Assembly: GCF_000758625.1 (NCBI RefSeq)
Contig: NZ_CP009283.1
Coordinates: 6,202,501-6,266,500, forward strand
Source of the DNA: Paenibacillus sp. FSL R7-0273
GTDB taxonomy: Bacteria > Bacillota > Bacilli > Paenibacillales > Paenibacillaceae
DNA: 64,000 nucleotides
Direction: 5' to 3'
The notes under the pieces were generated by a model. The model had not been told where the DNA came from and searched no databases. It saw nothing but the letters and a program-made list of their open reading frames with translations. Below, in pieces: positions 19,429-28,769 of this stretch; the stretch's first letter is position 1; every line of letters starts with the position of its first letter. Made by a program: the position numbers and the translations under genes.

Positions 19429-19674
19429 ATGCCGGTAACCATCGATTTACGCCAGGCGGTTCTTCATAAGGTGCACGGCCAGTCTGAGGAAGACCTGCGC
19501 TCTATGATCGAAGGCTCTGTAGACGGGCCGGAAGCCGCGCTTCCCGGACTTGGTGTCGTATTTGAAATGGTCTGGAAAGACATCGGCAAGGCCAAGCAGG
19601 ATCATGTCATCGGTCTGCTGCACCGGCATCTGGAGGAAATCACCCCCGGATCCGTGACCACCGAGCAGAGCTAG
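19429..19674 (+). CDS. sspI: Small acid-soluble spore protein SspI
   Basis: An 81-aa minor SASP. The family core is plain: IDLRQAVLHKVHGQSEEDL followed by ALPGLGVVFEMVWKD. Homologues are made in the forespore and found in the spore core. The ATG at 19429 follows AAAAGGAGG; an upstream in-frame ATG at 19342 has no site. The C terminus is a little longer than Bacillus SspI. It is monocistronic, flanked by a candidate sigma-G promoter and a bidirectional terminator. Its presence is direct evidence for a spore-forming host. Confidence 0.92.
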   Translation: MPVTIDLRQAVLHKVHGQSEEDLRSMIEGSVDGPEAALPGLGVVFEMVWKDIGKAKQDHVIGLLHRHLEEITPGSVTTEQS

Positions 19675-19680
19675 ACAGCC

Positions 19681-19735
19681 AAAAACCTCCGCTCTCATAA
19701 CGTGCAGTTTCAACGTTAAAGGCGGAGGTTTTTTT
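19681..19735. terminator. Bidirectional terminator between sspI and prfC
   Basis: AAAAACCTCCGC (19681-19692) pairs with GCGGAGGTTTTT (19722-19733), with T runs on both strands. It serves two convergent genes. Confidence 0.85.
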
Positions 19736-19755
19736 AATCACAAGCATTCATGGCA

Positions 19756-21336
19756 TTAAGGAGCAGTCTCAAGGAACTTCGCAGTCGGGTTCTTCTCCAT
19801 CGCCGTCCGCATCGCATACTCGTTCTCGAACAGCACGACATAATTGCCCTTCTTGTCCGTTACAAGTGTAGAGTTAATGCGGAATTTCGCCGGGTCCGGC
19901 TTGTTCTCATCGACGATCCAGCGCGCGAACTGATAGCTCATGCGCTGCAGCATAACATCTACGCCATATTCGCCCTTCATCCGGTATTCGAACACCTCGA
20001 ACTGCAGCTGTCCGACTACGCCGAGCAGAATATCATCGAAGTTGACTGTGCGGAATACCTGAATCATTCCCTCTTCTGTCAGCTGGTCAATTCCTTTTTG
20101 GAACTGCTTCGACTTAAGTGCATTTTTGATGCTCACTTTGGAGAAAATCTCCGGTGAGAATGTCGGCAGCTCATCGAACTCCATCTCGCCCGCCTGGCTC
20201 AGCGTATCGCCGATCCGGAAAATACCCGGGTCAAACAGACCAATAATGTCGCCCGGATACGCCTCTTCGACAATATCACGGTCCTGGGCCAGGAACTGCT
20301 GCGGCTGGGACAGCTTGATATCCTTACCTGCCCGCACATGCTTCACGCTCATGCCCCGCTCGAACTTGCCGGATACAATCCGCAGGAACGCAATGCGGTC
20401 GCGGTGCGCCGGGTTCATGTTAGCCTGGATTTTGAATACGTAGCCTGTGAACTTCTGATTGGTCGGTTCAATGGCTCCAACAGTACTGCGGCGCGGCTCC
20501 GGCTTCGGTGCCAGCTCCAGGAAGTTGTCGAGGAATGTCTGCACCCCGAAATTGTTGATCGCACTGCCGAAGAAGACCGGAGTCAGCTCGCCGCGCAATA
20601 CTTTTTCATAGTCAAAGGCGTCACCCGCCACATCCAGCAGCTCCAGGTCCTGGCACAGCTGGTCATGCAGATATTCTCCGGCCATCTCGCGGATAATCGG
20701 ATCATGGTAGCCCTCTACCTTCTGGACCTTGATCACAGAGTGGTCATCACCCTGGAACAGCTCCACCTGATTCTTCATCCGGTCGTACACGCCGCACAGC
20801 TCGCGGCCGCTGCCGATCGGCCAGTTCATTGGTACGGAGCGGATGCCCAGAACATTTTCCAGCTCCTCCATCAGATCGAACGGGCTCTGGCCTTCACGGT
20901 CCAGCTTGTTGATAAAGGTAAAGATCGGAATGCCGCGTTTCGCGCAGACCTGGAACAGCTTGATCGTCTGTGCTTCCACACCCTTTGCCACGTCGATCAG
21001 CATGACCGCGCTATCCGCAGCCGTCAGGGTCCGGTAGGTATCCTCACTGAAATCCTGGTGACCCGGGGTATCCAGAATGTTGACCCGGTGATCCAGGTAA
21101 TCAAATTGCATAACGGATGACGTTACCGAGATTCCGCGCTGTTTTTCAATTTCCATCCAGTCACTTGTCGCATGCTTGCTTGCTTTACGGGCTTTAACCG
21201 TTCCCGCCAGCCGGATCGCGCCGCCGAACAGCAGCAGCTTCTCCGTTAGTGTTGTTTTACCCGCATCCGGGTGGGAAATGATCGCAAACGTTCTGCGTTT
21301 GTCCACTTCCTGTTGCAGTTTCTGATCCGGTGTCAT
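19756..21336 (-). CDS. prfC: Peptide chain release factor 3 (RF3)
   Basis: A 526-aa translational GTPase that recycles RF1/RF2 from the ribosome after termination. GTPase motifs are G1 SHPDAGKTTLTEK, switch I GISVTSSVMQF, G3 DTPGHQDFSEDTYRTLTAAD and G4 NKLDRE. The length matches the family (about 529). I chose the ATG at 21336 giving MTPDQKLQQEV, preceded by GAAGGGAT, over an upstream in-frame alternative that would add 23 residues not typical of RF3. It stands alone, with a shared terminator downstream. Confidence 0.95.
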   Translation of the reverse strand: MTPDQKLQQEVDKRRTFAIISHPDAGKTTLTEKLLLFGGAIRLAGTVKARKASKHATSDWMEIEKQRGISVTSSVMQFDYLDHRVNILDTPGHQDFSEDTYRTLTAADSAVMLIDVAKGVEAQTIKLFQVCAKRGIPIFTFINKLDREGQSPFDLMEELENVLGIRSVPMNWPIGSGRELCGVYDRMKNQVELFQGDDHSVIKVQKVEGYHDPIIREMAGEYLHDQLCQDLELLDVAGDAFDYEKVLRGELTPVFFGSAINNFGVQTFLDNFLELAPKPEPRRSTVGAIEPTNQKFTGYVFKIQANMNPAHRDRIAFLRIVSGKFERGMSVKHVRAGKDIKLSQPQQFLAQDRDIVEEAYPGDIIGLFDPGIFRIGDTLSQAGEMEFDELPTFSPEIFSKVSIKNALKSKQFQKGIDQLTEEGMIQVFRTVNFDDILLGVVGQLQFEVFEYRMKGEYGVDVMLQRMSYQFARWIVDENKPDPAKFRINSTLVTDKKGNYVVLFENEYAMRTAMEKNPTAKFLETAP

Positions 21337-21524
21337 TGCACATATCCCTTCATATATAAATTCATGCTTTACGCTCCTAATACCCGTTCCCTTTCCAGAA
21401 AGCATCCTTTAAAGTATATCAAAATTCGGCAGACTTTATCTACAAAAAAGCGGCGGAACTCAAATAAGTTGTTAAAATGGACCGATTCATACAAAGTGAG
21501 GCAGCATCAACCCAATATCAATAC

Positions 21525-21552
21525 AAAAAGACACCGATAAGTTATCAGTGTC
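21525..21552 (-). terminator. Intrinsic terminator closing the RiPP-like operon
   Basis: GACACCGATAA (21530-21540) pairs with TTATCAGTGTC (21542-21552) with one mismatch, and the minus strand then reads TTTTTG. It lies 11 nt past the last gene of the eight-gene operon. Confidence 0.75.
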
Positions 21553-21562
21553 AGTTCTTTTT

Positions 21563-22438
21563 TCAGAATAAGGAATAGCAAGCATTTCTGTAACAAGTGA
21601 CGCCCGATTGATGCAACGCGATAAATTCGCTATGCTTATTTATAATATCTGTAATAGGATCGTCCATTTGCCCCAATGAAGATTTATTATGAAAACACGG
21701 ATAAACCGTTCTGTCGGAATCAATAATTAGTGTTTTTGCTGAAAAGTAACATTTTGGAATCGTCCGCGACTTTTTTTTCAAAGTAAATTCTGCAAGTCTG
21801 TAATGGTACTGACGCTCCTCATACGCATAAAACTCCTTAAAAATCGTCAAAGCCTTTTCTATTACCTCCGGGGAGGCCTTGTTCCAGGACAAAATATCCT
21901 CCGAATCCATAAGATTTAAGTTTACACCAAAGCCCCGTTCGGCGGCATAAGCAATCACTTCGACAATATCCTCCACATTTTCAGGTGAAATCGTTACATT
22001 TAAGTCCACATGATCCGAGTAATGCTGCTCATAAATCATATGCAGAACTTCCATTACCTTTGTGTAGCGTCCGCGATATTGGTCGGTATAAGCTTTATTT
22101 AGACTGTCAAGTGTAATGCCGAGATGTACCCGGTGTGCTATAAGCTGCTGAAGCAGTTCTTCTGTAATGAGCGTCCCATTCGTTAATAGCATAATATCCT
22201 GCACCCGGCTGGCTGCAAAACTAATCAGTTCTATAATATACCCCATGCTGAGTGGCTCACCGCCGGTCAGCAGCAACGACTTAACCGGAGTGACCTCCTT
22301 TACCCGCTGCAGGAATGAGGTAATATCCTCAAGCTTCAAATTATCGTTAAGGGAAGGATAAATATCATTATTATAATAGCAATATTGGCATTTAAGATTA
22401 CATTTGGACGTTAGAATGAATCCAAGCCGATCAATCAT
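21563..22438 (-). CDS. Radical SAM protein with SPASM/twitch-like C terminus
   Basis: A 291-aa radical SAM enzyme. The cluster motif CNLKCQYC places the three Fe-S cysteines at residues 13, 17 and 20, followed by the GGEP motif (LLLTGGEPLSMG). The C-terminal 70 residues hold further cysteines (CYFSAKTLIID, PCFHN, TCYRNACYSLF) that could hold an auxiliary cluster, as in twitch or SPASM domains. It is the last gene of the operon and abuts the preceding gene by 1 nt. It is the second radical SAM enzyme of the pathway and may modify the peptide or a peptide-derived product. Which residue is modified cannot be read. Confidence 0.85.
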   Translation of the reverse strand: MIDRLGFILTSKCNLKCQYCYYNNDIYPSLNDNLKLEDITSFLQRVKEVTPVKSLLLTGGEPLSMGYIIELISFAASRVQDIMLLTNGTLITEELLQQLIAHRVHLGITLDSLNKAYTDQYRGRYTKVMEVLHMIYEQHYSDHVDLNVTISPENVEDIVEVIAYAAERGFGVNLNLMDSEDILSWNKASPEVIEKALTIFKEFYAYEERQYHYRLAEFTLKKKSRTIPKCYFSAKTLIIDSDRTVYPCFHNKSSLGQMDDPITDIINKHSEFIALHQSGVTCYRNACYSLF

Positions 22439-23614
22439 TTACTCCCTCCTGTCAATGGGGCCTATCCACTCACTGACAAAACCAGATAGCTCCCTGCCGG
22501 CGTATTGCCCTAAAAGATCGATAAACAATTCAAGTGAAACCACTTGTCCGCAATCATCAAAGGAATCAATGAGTTGCTTCAGAATGGTCATATTTATTAT
22601 CTTTAACTGGAACAGCAGATTAAACGCCAGAACGCCTTTCCCGCAGATCAGCGCCAAAAACGTTTGTTCCTCCATATGGGGTTCAAATTCAGAAATCGTA
22701 GTGTTGGTACCAGCGATATTTGCCTCATATAAATTCTTATAATATTGAAGTTGCCTGTCAAAAAAAGCCTCTCCAAACCTGGTTTTTAGATAACACAGCT
22801 GCAGATACTCCGTTAAGCTTTCCAGAAGCCAATGCCGTCCCCGGCCAACAAAGACGGTCGTCAGCCCGAGCTCCTGGTGAATGATTTCGTGAAAAAGGTA
22901 CTTATAAAGAAATACAAGAGGCTTGGCACACATGCATCCATCTACCAGGATTAGATTTTTACATGAAATTGCATTAACCTGCAAATTCTCAATATCGACG
23001 ATCCGGCACTCCAGCGGGCGTCCAAAAAGAGAATAATAAAAGTCTAAAAATTGCGATAGCTCCCCTGCCAAATCAGCCCTGCCAAACAAGGAAAGCGTCG
23101 GCTCAGAGACAGACACACTTCTTCCGCTAATCTCAATATTGAGCTTTCGCTCATTGGGGGCATTACAATCAGCAATGACCAAACGGCTTAAATCATTGAT
23201 TGTATACTTTCCGCAAACCTCTTCGGCATTGGTAACAAAGGGCACATCGCTCTTTATGGACAAATATGCGTTATAATTCAGCCCAGGGGAAATGGAGGGA
23301 AAATGGATGCTGCCGGGAAGCAGGCGTAAGAAGTTATCCCCCTGTATTTTACTGTAGGAAACGCTGACCTTATTAAACAGCCTTAACGCTTTAATCCGTA
23401 CTTGAAGTCCTGTTCTCTCAAAATAAACTTCCTCAGCATCAACGCATATTAAATGGATAGTGTAGGAACTGTCCAGCATAAACTCCATTGCAGCCAGACT
23501 CTCCTTAAATACAGCCTCGTACGTAATGGCAAGAAGGGCCGCTCTGCAAATAACCGAAATTCGGATTTCCGGCAGCAGCACCTCTCTCTCCGGAATTTGT
23601 AGATTATGAATCAT
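22439..23614 (-). CDS. M1-like gluzincin-motif protein, putative metallopeptidase
   Basis: A 391-aa protein of unknown family. Residues 242-246 read HEIIH, and a Glu follows after exactly 18 residues (LLESLTEY), which is the HExxH-18-E zinc site of M1 gluzincins. The usual M1 GxMEN motif is not seen; the N-terminal 200 residues look beta-rich, as in M1 proteins. I chose the ATG at 23614, which follows AAAGGG and overlaps the previous gene by 11 nt; an ATG 21 nt upstream has no site. It lies in the RiPP-like operon together with two other peptidase-type proteins, so a role in trimming the peptide is inferred. Confidence 0.65.
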   Translation of the reverse strand: MIHNLQIPEREVLLPEIRISVICRAALLAITYEAVFKESLAAMEFMLDSSYTIHLICVDAEEVYFERTGLQVRIKALRLFNKVSVSYSKIQGDNFLRLLPGSIHFPSISPGLNYNAYLSIKSDVPFVTNAEEVCGKYTINDLSRLVIADCNAPNERKLNIEISGRSVSVSEPTLSLFGRADLAGELSQFLDFYYSLFGRPLECRIVDIENLQVNAISCKNLILVDGCMCAKPLVFLYKYLFHEIIHQELGLTTVFVGRGRHWLLESLTEYLQLCYLKTRFGEAFFDRQLQYYKNLYEANIAGTNTTISEFEPHMEEQTFLALICGKGVLAFNLLFQLKIINMTILKQLIDSFDDCGQVVSLELFIDLLGQYAGRELSGFVSEWIGPIDRRE

Positions 23615-24521
23615 AAAAATCAACCCTTTTCCCATCGATGCTTAAGGTGAACGATTCCAGCACAATATCAAAGTGATAGGGTCTTTCAAATATCCCCTGC
23701 ATATTCCGGTTATGTCCGAATCCGAGATGACAGGTTCCCCAAAGCTTCTCGTAACTGGGCATAAAGCGCAGGTTGGCTAAGTCGGCATTAGTGCCGATGC
23801 CGAACTCTGCCAAGGGAACCGGAATCCCCTTATATTCACCGGAACTGAAAAAGGCCATCCCGTCCTGAATGGATACGCTCCGCAAACCTCCGGCAACTGC
23901 ATAAATAATTTCTCCCTGCGCAGTATAGGGCTGGGGAGCAAAAAACACCTCGCCTCCCGGAAGCTGAAAAAGATGTTCATGCTCGCTAAATTGACAGTTT
24001 TCCATCAGGATTTCATTTTCCCGGTCTCTTGCAAATTTCAAATCGGTTCCCAGGCTGCTGTGGAGCCGGTAGCTGGCCCCCTGTAACAAAATACTTTGAA
24101 CATGGCGGTTTCTCCTGCCTAGCGCAGCATAATCAAAACTGATGGCTTTTTGATATAGCCGGATTACAGCGTCTGCATAATGCTGCGGTACGTACAGCGT
24201 TGGGTCATCCATTAGAATCAGAGGCAGCTTCAGCGCTTCGCAACGGTTAATAAAATGATGTACAGCAGGTGCTGTCGATGAATTTTCAGAGAAGGGAAAT
24301 AGCATAAACAACACTTTCTGCCCTATATATCCTTCCAGAAATTCCGGCTGAATACATTCGGATACAGCGGCTGTCCGGATAGTCCGGATTTCTTCTCCAG
24401 GCTGCATCCGAAGCTCATCCACTACAGAACGTACATACACCGATTCTGGCGGATCAAATAGAATAACAGTCTTCCTGTCACTGAAAAAATCCGGTTCTTG
24501 TCCAAATACCTCTGGCTTCAT
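23604..24521 (-). CDS. M29-like aminopeptidase
   Basis: A 305-aa protein resembling the C-terminal half of M29 (thermophilic aminopeptidase T/AmpS) metallopeptidases. The signatures and likely metal ligands are Glu191 in GGEVFFAP, Glu239 in LAEFGIGTN, His265 in GTCHLGFGHN, and the HFD pair near residues 283-285. Family members of this fold cleave N-terminal residues using two metal ions. The N-terminal third is divergent and the protein is about 100 residues shorter than AmpS. It overlaps both neighbours by a few nucleotides in the RiPP-like operon. A different chemistry on the same fold (as in dihydroxypyridine dioxygenase relatives) is possible. Confidence 0.7.
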   Translation of the reverse strand: MKPEVFGQEPDFFSDRKTVILFDPPESVYVRSVVDELRMQPGEEIRTIRTAAVSECIQPEFLEGYIGQKVLFMLFPFSENSSTAPAVHHFINRCEALKLPLILMDDPTLYVPQHYADAVIRLYQKAISFDYAALGRRNRHVQSILLQGASYRLHSSLGTDLKFARDRENEILMENCQFSEHEHLFQLPGGEVFFAPQPYTAQGEIIYAVAGGLRSVSIQDGMAFFSSGEYKGIPVPLAEFGIGTNADLANLRFMPSYEKLWGTCHLGFGHNRNMQGIFERPYHFDIVLESFTLSIDGKRVDFYDS

Positions 24522-25747
24522 AAAGCCGGCTGCTCTGCCTCAGCCTGATTCACCCCGATCCGTACATGTTTAGCGTTCAAATAAATTAACACGGTAATGG
24601 AAATCAGCAAGCTGGCCGCACCCAAATACCAAATGAAAGAGTATCCCAGCCGTTCGGTAAGCAACCCAAGGACCAAGGTGATAGCAAAACCAGCAAGGGA
24701 TTTCAACGCGGATAGACCTGAGGAGAAGGTGGCACGTTTACTTCTAGGAATAAAATCCTGAACCCAAGCGCCAAAACAGGAGGATTCCATAGCAAGCCCA
24801 AACTCGAATAGAATCAGGCCCCCGACAAATACAACCGGGTTAGGAAACAATCCTACAAGCAGTAGTCCCAGAGCAGAAATTAAGGTGCCACCAGTTATAA
24901 TTTTAACGGGAGAGACTTTCCGTTTAGCCAGATAAGATACAAAAAAGCTGGATACGCTCATGACCGCCATGAAAACGACTAGAATAATTCCCAGATAGCT
25001 TACTGACATATGCAGTTCATTAACACCGTATACCTGCCAGGTGAGCAGGAATGCGAGCAGCCCCGCATGGCTGAATATACTTTTCAGTAATATAAACCGC
25101 ATTAGCTTATTCTTGGCAAAGTCTACTGAGGTATTATATACCTCTTTAAAAATATTCTCTTCCGTTCGTTCCCCATAGTTATCAGTGAACCGGAACCAGG
25201 CGTAGATACCAAGACCGATGGCCACAATCCCTGCTATTGCAACAGGTAGATACAGGTGAACATTGCTGCTTACCGTTGCCAGAAAGGCACCGACAATAGC
25301 AAATGCGGAGATAAAGCCGTTTAAGCGGGGCAGCACCACATTCTTATAATCCAGCATACCGAGATCATCCAGCTTATCAATATACCACGCCTGAGGTGAT
25401 CCGGAGATTAAGGCTACCCCCAATGACATAATGACCGCAGAAACGATGAACAGCATGAGATTAGAGGCAAAAGCAAACAGGCATAAGCCTATGCCCCAAG
25501 TAAAGAAACCGATAGCGGTTAATTTCTTCCGACCGAATAAATCGGATAGATTCCCGCTGGGATAATCAAAAATCGCCAATGACAACGAGGACACTGCAAA
25601 CACAATACTGATTTGCAGCGGATCAATCCCTCTCATACTCATCAGCACGATATACACTGCTCCGTACAGCTTATCCGCCAGATTGTATCCGGAGAGCATG
25701 ACGCCTACAAAAATGCTGTACTGCTTATGAGCTGGTAATGTCTTCAT
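24518..25747 (-). CDS. MFS transporter, probable product exporter
   Basis: A 409-aa polytopic membrane protein of the major facilitator superfamily with about 12 hydrophobic segments. The diagnostic loop 2-3 motif reads YPSGNLSDLFGRKKLTAIG, close to the GxxxDRxGRR consensus. The start at 25747 (MKTLPAHKQ) follows GGGGAG and overlaps the previous gene by 23 nt; the longer frame upstream has no site. Its position inside the RiPP-like operon argues for export of the mature product and self-protection. The transport direction is inferred. Confidence 0.88.
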   Translation of the reverse strand: MKTLPAHKQYSIFVGVMLSGYNLADKLYGAVYIVLMSMRGIDPLQISIVFAVSSLSLAIFDYPSGNLSDLFGRKKLTAIGFFTWGIGLCLFAFASNLMLFIVSAVIMSLGVALISGSPQAWYIDKLDDLGMLDYKNVVLPRLNGFISAFAIVGAFLATVSSNVHLYLPVAIAGIVAIGLGIYAWFRFTDNYGERTEENIFKEVYNTSVDFAKNKLMRFILLKSIFSHAGLLAFLLTWQVYGVNELHMSVSYLGIILVVFMAVMSVSSFFVSYLAKRKVSPVKIITGGTLISALGLLLVGLFPNPVVFVGGLILFEFGLAMESSCFGAWVQDFIPRSKRATFSSGLSALKSLAGFAITLVLGLLTERLGYSFIWYLGAASLLISITVLIYLNAKHVRIGVNQAEAEQPAL

Positions 25748-27200
25748 ATAATTTCTCCCCGTTTCTGAACAAATCCAAAAAATCATCGTCAGTAATATGC
25801 TCATGCTTCTTTAATCCCGCACGAACAGCAGCAAAGCCCAAAGCATAGGAAATACTTTCAATAGGAGCACTGTAGGCCTGCAGGCATATACTCCTTAGCC
25901 GGGAAGCTGACTCACGGCCTTCACAATAGCCGGCGAGCCGGTCGGCAGCCTGATTGAAGCTGTATCCGCAGGAGTGGATAAGTACGGTTGAGATGGCAAG
26001 CAGCAGTGATTTTCTTAAGCCCTGTCTGAACTCCGCGATTAAATCCGCATCCTGAAGAATAAAGTGGCTCAAGCTGTATTCACAATACTTTGCCCAGCCC
26101 TCTTCTATTATCAAATTGTCCATTACCGTGCTTTCAATCATATTCTCCCGTGATTGGACGAATTTGGAGTAATGATGTCCCGGAAAAATCTCATGCACAA
26201 GCCCCAGGGTCATACTAAAATCGTTCAATTTCGCCGGGTCATAGATCAAGGCGCCCTTTACGGCTTTTTCTTTCAGCAAATAGGACCGTAAATACGCCAA
26301 CCGTCCGGGCTGTTTGTATTTCAGATCCTTCATATCGGCAGTGGCCACGTGCTGCAGAAACTCTTCTGTATCAGCCTCCATTAATGCTTTGCCTGCATGG
26401 AACACATGCTCTAGCTGCGCTTCAAGCGACAACACCTTACTGCGCTCCCCGGCAGCATTCCGGCTAATGTCCGTTGTACAATCATACTCATCCATTTCAG
26501 TCTCCATATCCTTTAAAAACCGCTGGAAATCCATCCTGATTCCCGATTCCAGTGCGATATAGGTTCTAAAGCGTTCCTCTCCTATGCCCCGCATAAAGGT
26601 GATGCTCTCCTCTTGCCGGCTGATCAGATATGCCCGGAATTTTTCTGCCTCCTGCTTGAGCATTTCCACCGTTCCGTCCGGGAGGCTAAGCCCACCCGCC
26701 ATTAGCAGAATCTGCTTCAGCTCCTCCTCCAGCTGTCTAAGCCCGAGGATGCAATCCAGCTTAGTGACGGATGCTTCAGATAAATTCCGGACCGCCGCGG
26801 CGTAGAATGGCTGGAGTGAGCGGATGTATGCAGCTAAAAGATCACTTCGGATATCCGCTGAAAAGACAGCTTCATAGGTTCTCCCTAACAACGATATCGT
26901 CCGCAGCGAATGTTGAATATAGAATACCGGAGTCCGCCATGACTGCAATTCTTCAAGCTCGAATATCCGCAGTTTGAGTGTCCTCGTCAAAGACTGTATC
27001 GGCTTCTGGCTACCTTCCTCCAGCAATTCCGCCAGCCCCAGAAGCTTCTTGTATTCAGCCATCACCCTGTGGAGATTGTCCTCTGAAAAGATGAACAGCT
27101 CCTGTCTGTCGATTCCCCATTTAATAGCCATACTTGGGTAAAGGCAGCTGGATAATTGAATGTACTGGTCTACAAGATATTCACGCGTTGGCTTCATCAT
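25725..27200 (-). CDS. DUF885 family protein, putative zinc metallopeptidase
   Basis: A 491-aa mainly helical protein with the DUF885 signatures: a zinc-binding HExxPGHH motif (VHEIFPGHHYSKF) near residue 340, followed about 30 residues later by IIEEGWAKYCE, which supplies a further Glu, and a C-terminal SYALGFAAVR. Members are thought to be peptidases and often carry a signal peptide; none is seen here, so this one is cytoplasmic. The start at 27200 follows GGAG; two other ATGs lie 18 nt and 15 nt upstream. It overlaps the stop of the synthetase-like gene by about 20 nt. Confidence 0.75.
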   Translation of the reverse strand: MMKPTREYLVDQYIQLSSCLYPSMAIKWGIDRQELFIFSEDNLHRVMAEYKKLLGLAELLEEGSQKPIQSLTRTLKLRIFELEELQSWRTPVFYIQHSLRTISLLGRTYEAVFSADIRSDLLAAYIRSLQPFYAAAVRNLSEASVTKLDCILGLRQLEEELKQILLMAGGLSLPDGTVEMLKQEAEKFRAYLISRQEESITFMRGIGEERFRTYIALESGIRMDFQRFLKDMETEMDEYDCTTDISRNAAGERSKVLSLEAQLEHVFHAGKALMEADTEEFLQHVATADMKDLKYKQPGRLAYLRSYLLKEKAVKGALIYDPAKLNDFSMTLGLVHEIFPGHHYSKFVQSRENMIESTVMDNLIIEEGWAKYCEYSLSHFILQDADLIAEFRQGLRKSLLLAISTVLIHSCGYSFNQAADRLAGYCEGRESASRLRSICLQAYSAPIESISYALGFAAVRAGLKKHEHITDDDFLDLFRNGEKLYEDITSS

Positions 27201-28752
27201 ATGCAACCGCTCCATCATTCCGGAATAAATAGCTTTGTCCGTTCTGATCCTTGGGAAAAATCATTACGTCCTGCAGCTCCTGCGTGTCCATAAGCTTCCA
27301 CAACAGCCTCTCCCAGCCGATGCCTATGGTAAAAACCGGAGGTGAACCGCTTTTCAAAGCATCCAGGTAGTAGGTATAATGCTCCTCGCTTACCTGTAAT
27401 AGCTCCAGGGATTGTAAAAACTCCTTCACCCTGTATTCTTTTTCACTGCCGCTGGCAATTTCTACACCATTCAGAATGAGATCAATTCCTTTACTTTCCT
27501 GCCCAAGACGCTTCGTAAAAATATTCTGCCCTATTCCCTCCAGCGGCTCCTGTCCGGGTGTACCTGCTTCAATATACGGATAATTCTCAATCCAGCAAAA
27601 GGAATATTTCTCAGTTGGCCGCCCCCTGTTTAATGAGCGGAGAATGGACGAGAAGAAGGCCGAAACTAGCGGCTCTGATCCCTCCATAAGCAGAATTTCA
27701 CCTGTATCAACTTGAGTAATCCCTTCGAAAAAAGTTTTGAATTGAGCTAGGTCAAGGGTTCTGCCATTTCTATGGGACAGCCGGTTTTCGGCAATCCTCA
27801 ATATTGAATATCCTGAGACCGCCAGCTTCTCGGCTCTGCCCGCAATAAATTGAAGGACTGTTTCGGGCAGGGAATAAGGAATTATTAGTGTTTTATATGT
27901 ATTGCTGCTATCCAAGCTGAATTCCGTATATTTTGGCTGAAGAAATTCCCGGTATCTGAAATCAGGCTTATCAGAGCCATAGAGGCGCATTGATTCCTTA
28001 TAATCCAGCACCGGAAACGGAGTGGAGATTTCAACATCAAAGCATTGCAGGCAAAGGTGCCTGAGCATTTCTTCAATAAGTGCCTTTCCCTCTTCATTTG
28101 TACAAAAGTCGCAATTTATTGCCAGTTGGGTAAACTCTACCAAAGCATCCGTTTTGACCTCGGCACTTTCTTCCGACAGCCGGAAACAGGGGTGGAATTG
28201 AAATATCCGTTCCAGGCCGCCTATATTGTTCAGCAGATTTAGAATATTAGGGGATTGCAGCAGGGTATGTTCGAATTGGCGGGAAAGCACATTGTAAACC
28301 TTGAATTCATTAAAGCCGTATTCTTGCACACTTGTCCAGAGCAGCGGATTTCTTGTCTCAATGAAGTAACGGCCACAGAGAAATTGTCTGATCTGCTGCT
28401 CCATCTCATTTATTTTTTTAGCCAGCCGAATGTTCTTATGTTCAAAAAATTTAAGATAGGTATACTCATTATTGACGTAAGAACCTTTAACAGCCCGTGT
28501 GGACGTATTAAGTACCTCTAGCCTGGTTGCGATTAAAGATAAGCGAGGCTCTTCTGCTTCCTCTTCCAAACTAACCTCAACTGCAACTACATCCCTGATC
28601 TCCAGCTGGTCAGAATTGCAGCAGATCATCATCTCACCCGTCATATCCCACAGCATAAATCCCTGCGGGTTGATTTCCTTCACCCAGCCTGCCAATGAGC
28701 ATTCACCAGAGTGCGCTTGCAGTTCTGCTATAAGGACTCTCTTATGCAGCAT
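27181..28752 (-). CDS. Aspartyl-tRNA synthetase paralogue with altered amino-acid pocket
   Basis: A 523-aa class II aminoacyl-tRNA synthetase-like protein. Residues 1-85 form an OB-fold, as in the AspRS anticodon domain. The catalytic core keeps motif 2 (CFR at 189-191, then VEFTQL), YKESMRLYGSDKP (251-263), FCWIENYP (385-392), LNGVEIASGS (427-436) and motif 3 GIGWERLL (477-484). Amino-acid-recognition positions differ from AspRS: QSPQxxK reads QSPNILN, HHPFT reads QNIFT, and GGGSxR reads ASGSEK. It is shorter than bacterial AspRS (about 590), with a reduced GAD insertion. It is therefore not the housekeeping enzyme. In the operon it sits between the radical SAM maturase and a peptidase. It may activate an amino acid for peptide extension, or be an immunity copy of AspRS. 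Confidence 0.85.
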   Translation of the reverse strand: MLHKRVLIAELQAHSGECSLAGWVKEINPQGFMLWDMTGEMMICCNSDQLEIRDVVAVEVSLEEEAEEPRLSLIATRLEVLNTSTRAVKGSYVNNEYTYLKFFEHKNIRLAKKINEMEQQIRQFLCGRYFIETRNPLLWTSVQEYGFNEFKVYNVLSRQFEHTLLQSPNILNLLNNIGGLERIFQFHPCFRLSEESAEVKTDALVEFTQLAINCDFCTNEEGKALIEEMLRHLCLQCFDVEISTPFPVLDYKESMRLYGSDKPDFRYREFLQPKYTEFSLDSSNTYKTLIIPYSLPETVLQFIAGRAEKLAVSGYSILRIAENRLSHRNGRTLDLAQFKTFFEGITQVDTGEILLMEGSEPLVSAFFSSILRSLNRGRPTEKYSFCWIENYPYIEAGTPGQEPLEGIGQNIFTKRLGQESKGIDLILNGVEIASGSEKEYRVKEFLQSLELLQVSEEHYTYYLDALKSGSPPVFTIGIGWERLLWKLMDTQELQDVMIFPKDQNGQSYLFRNDGAVAYDEANA

Positions 28753-28769
28753 ACAGCTTGTTCCCCCTT

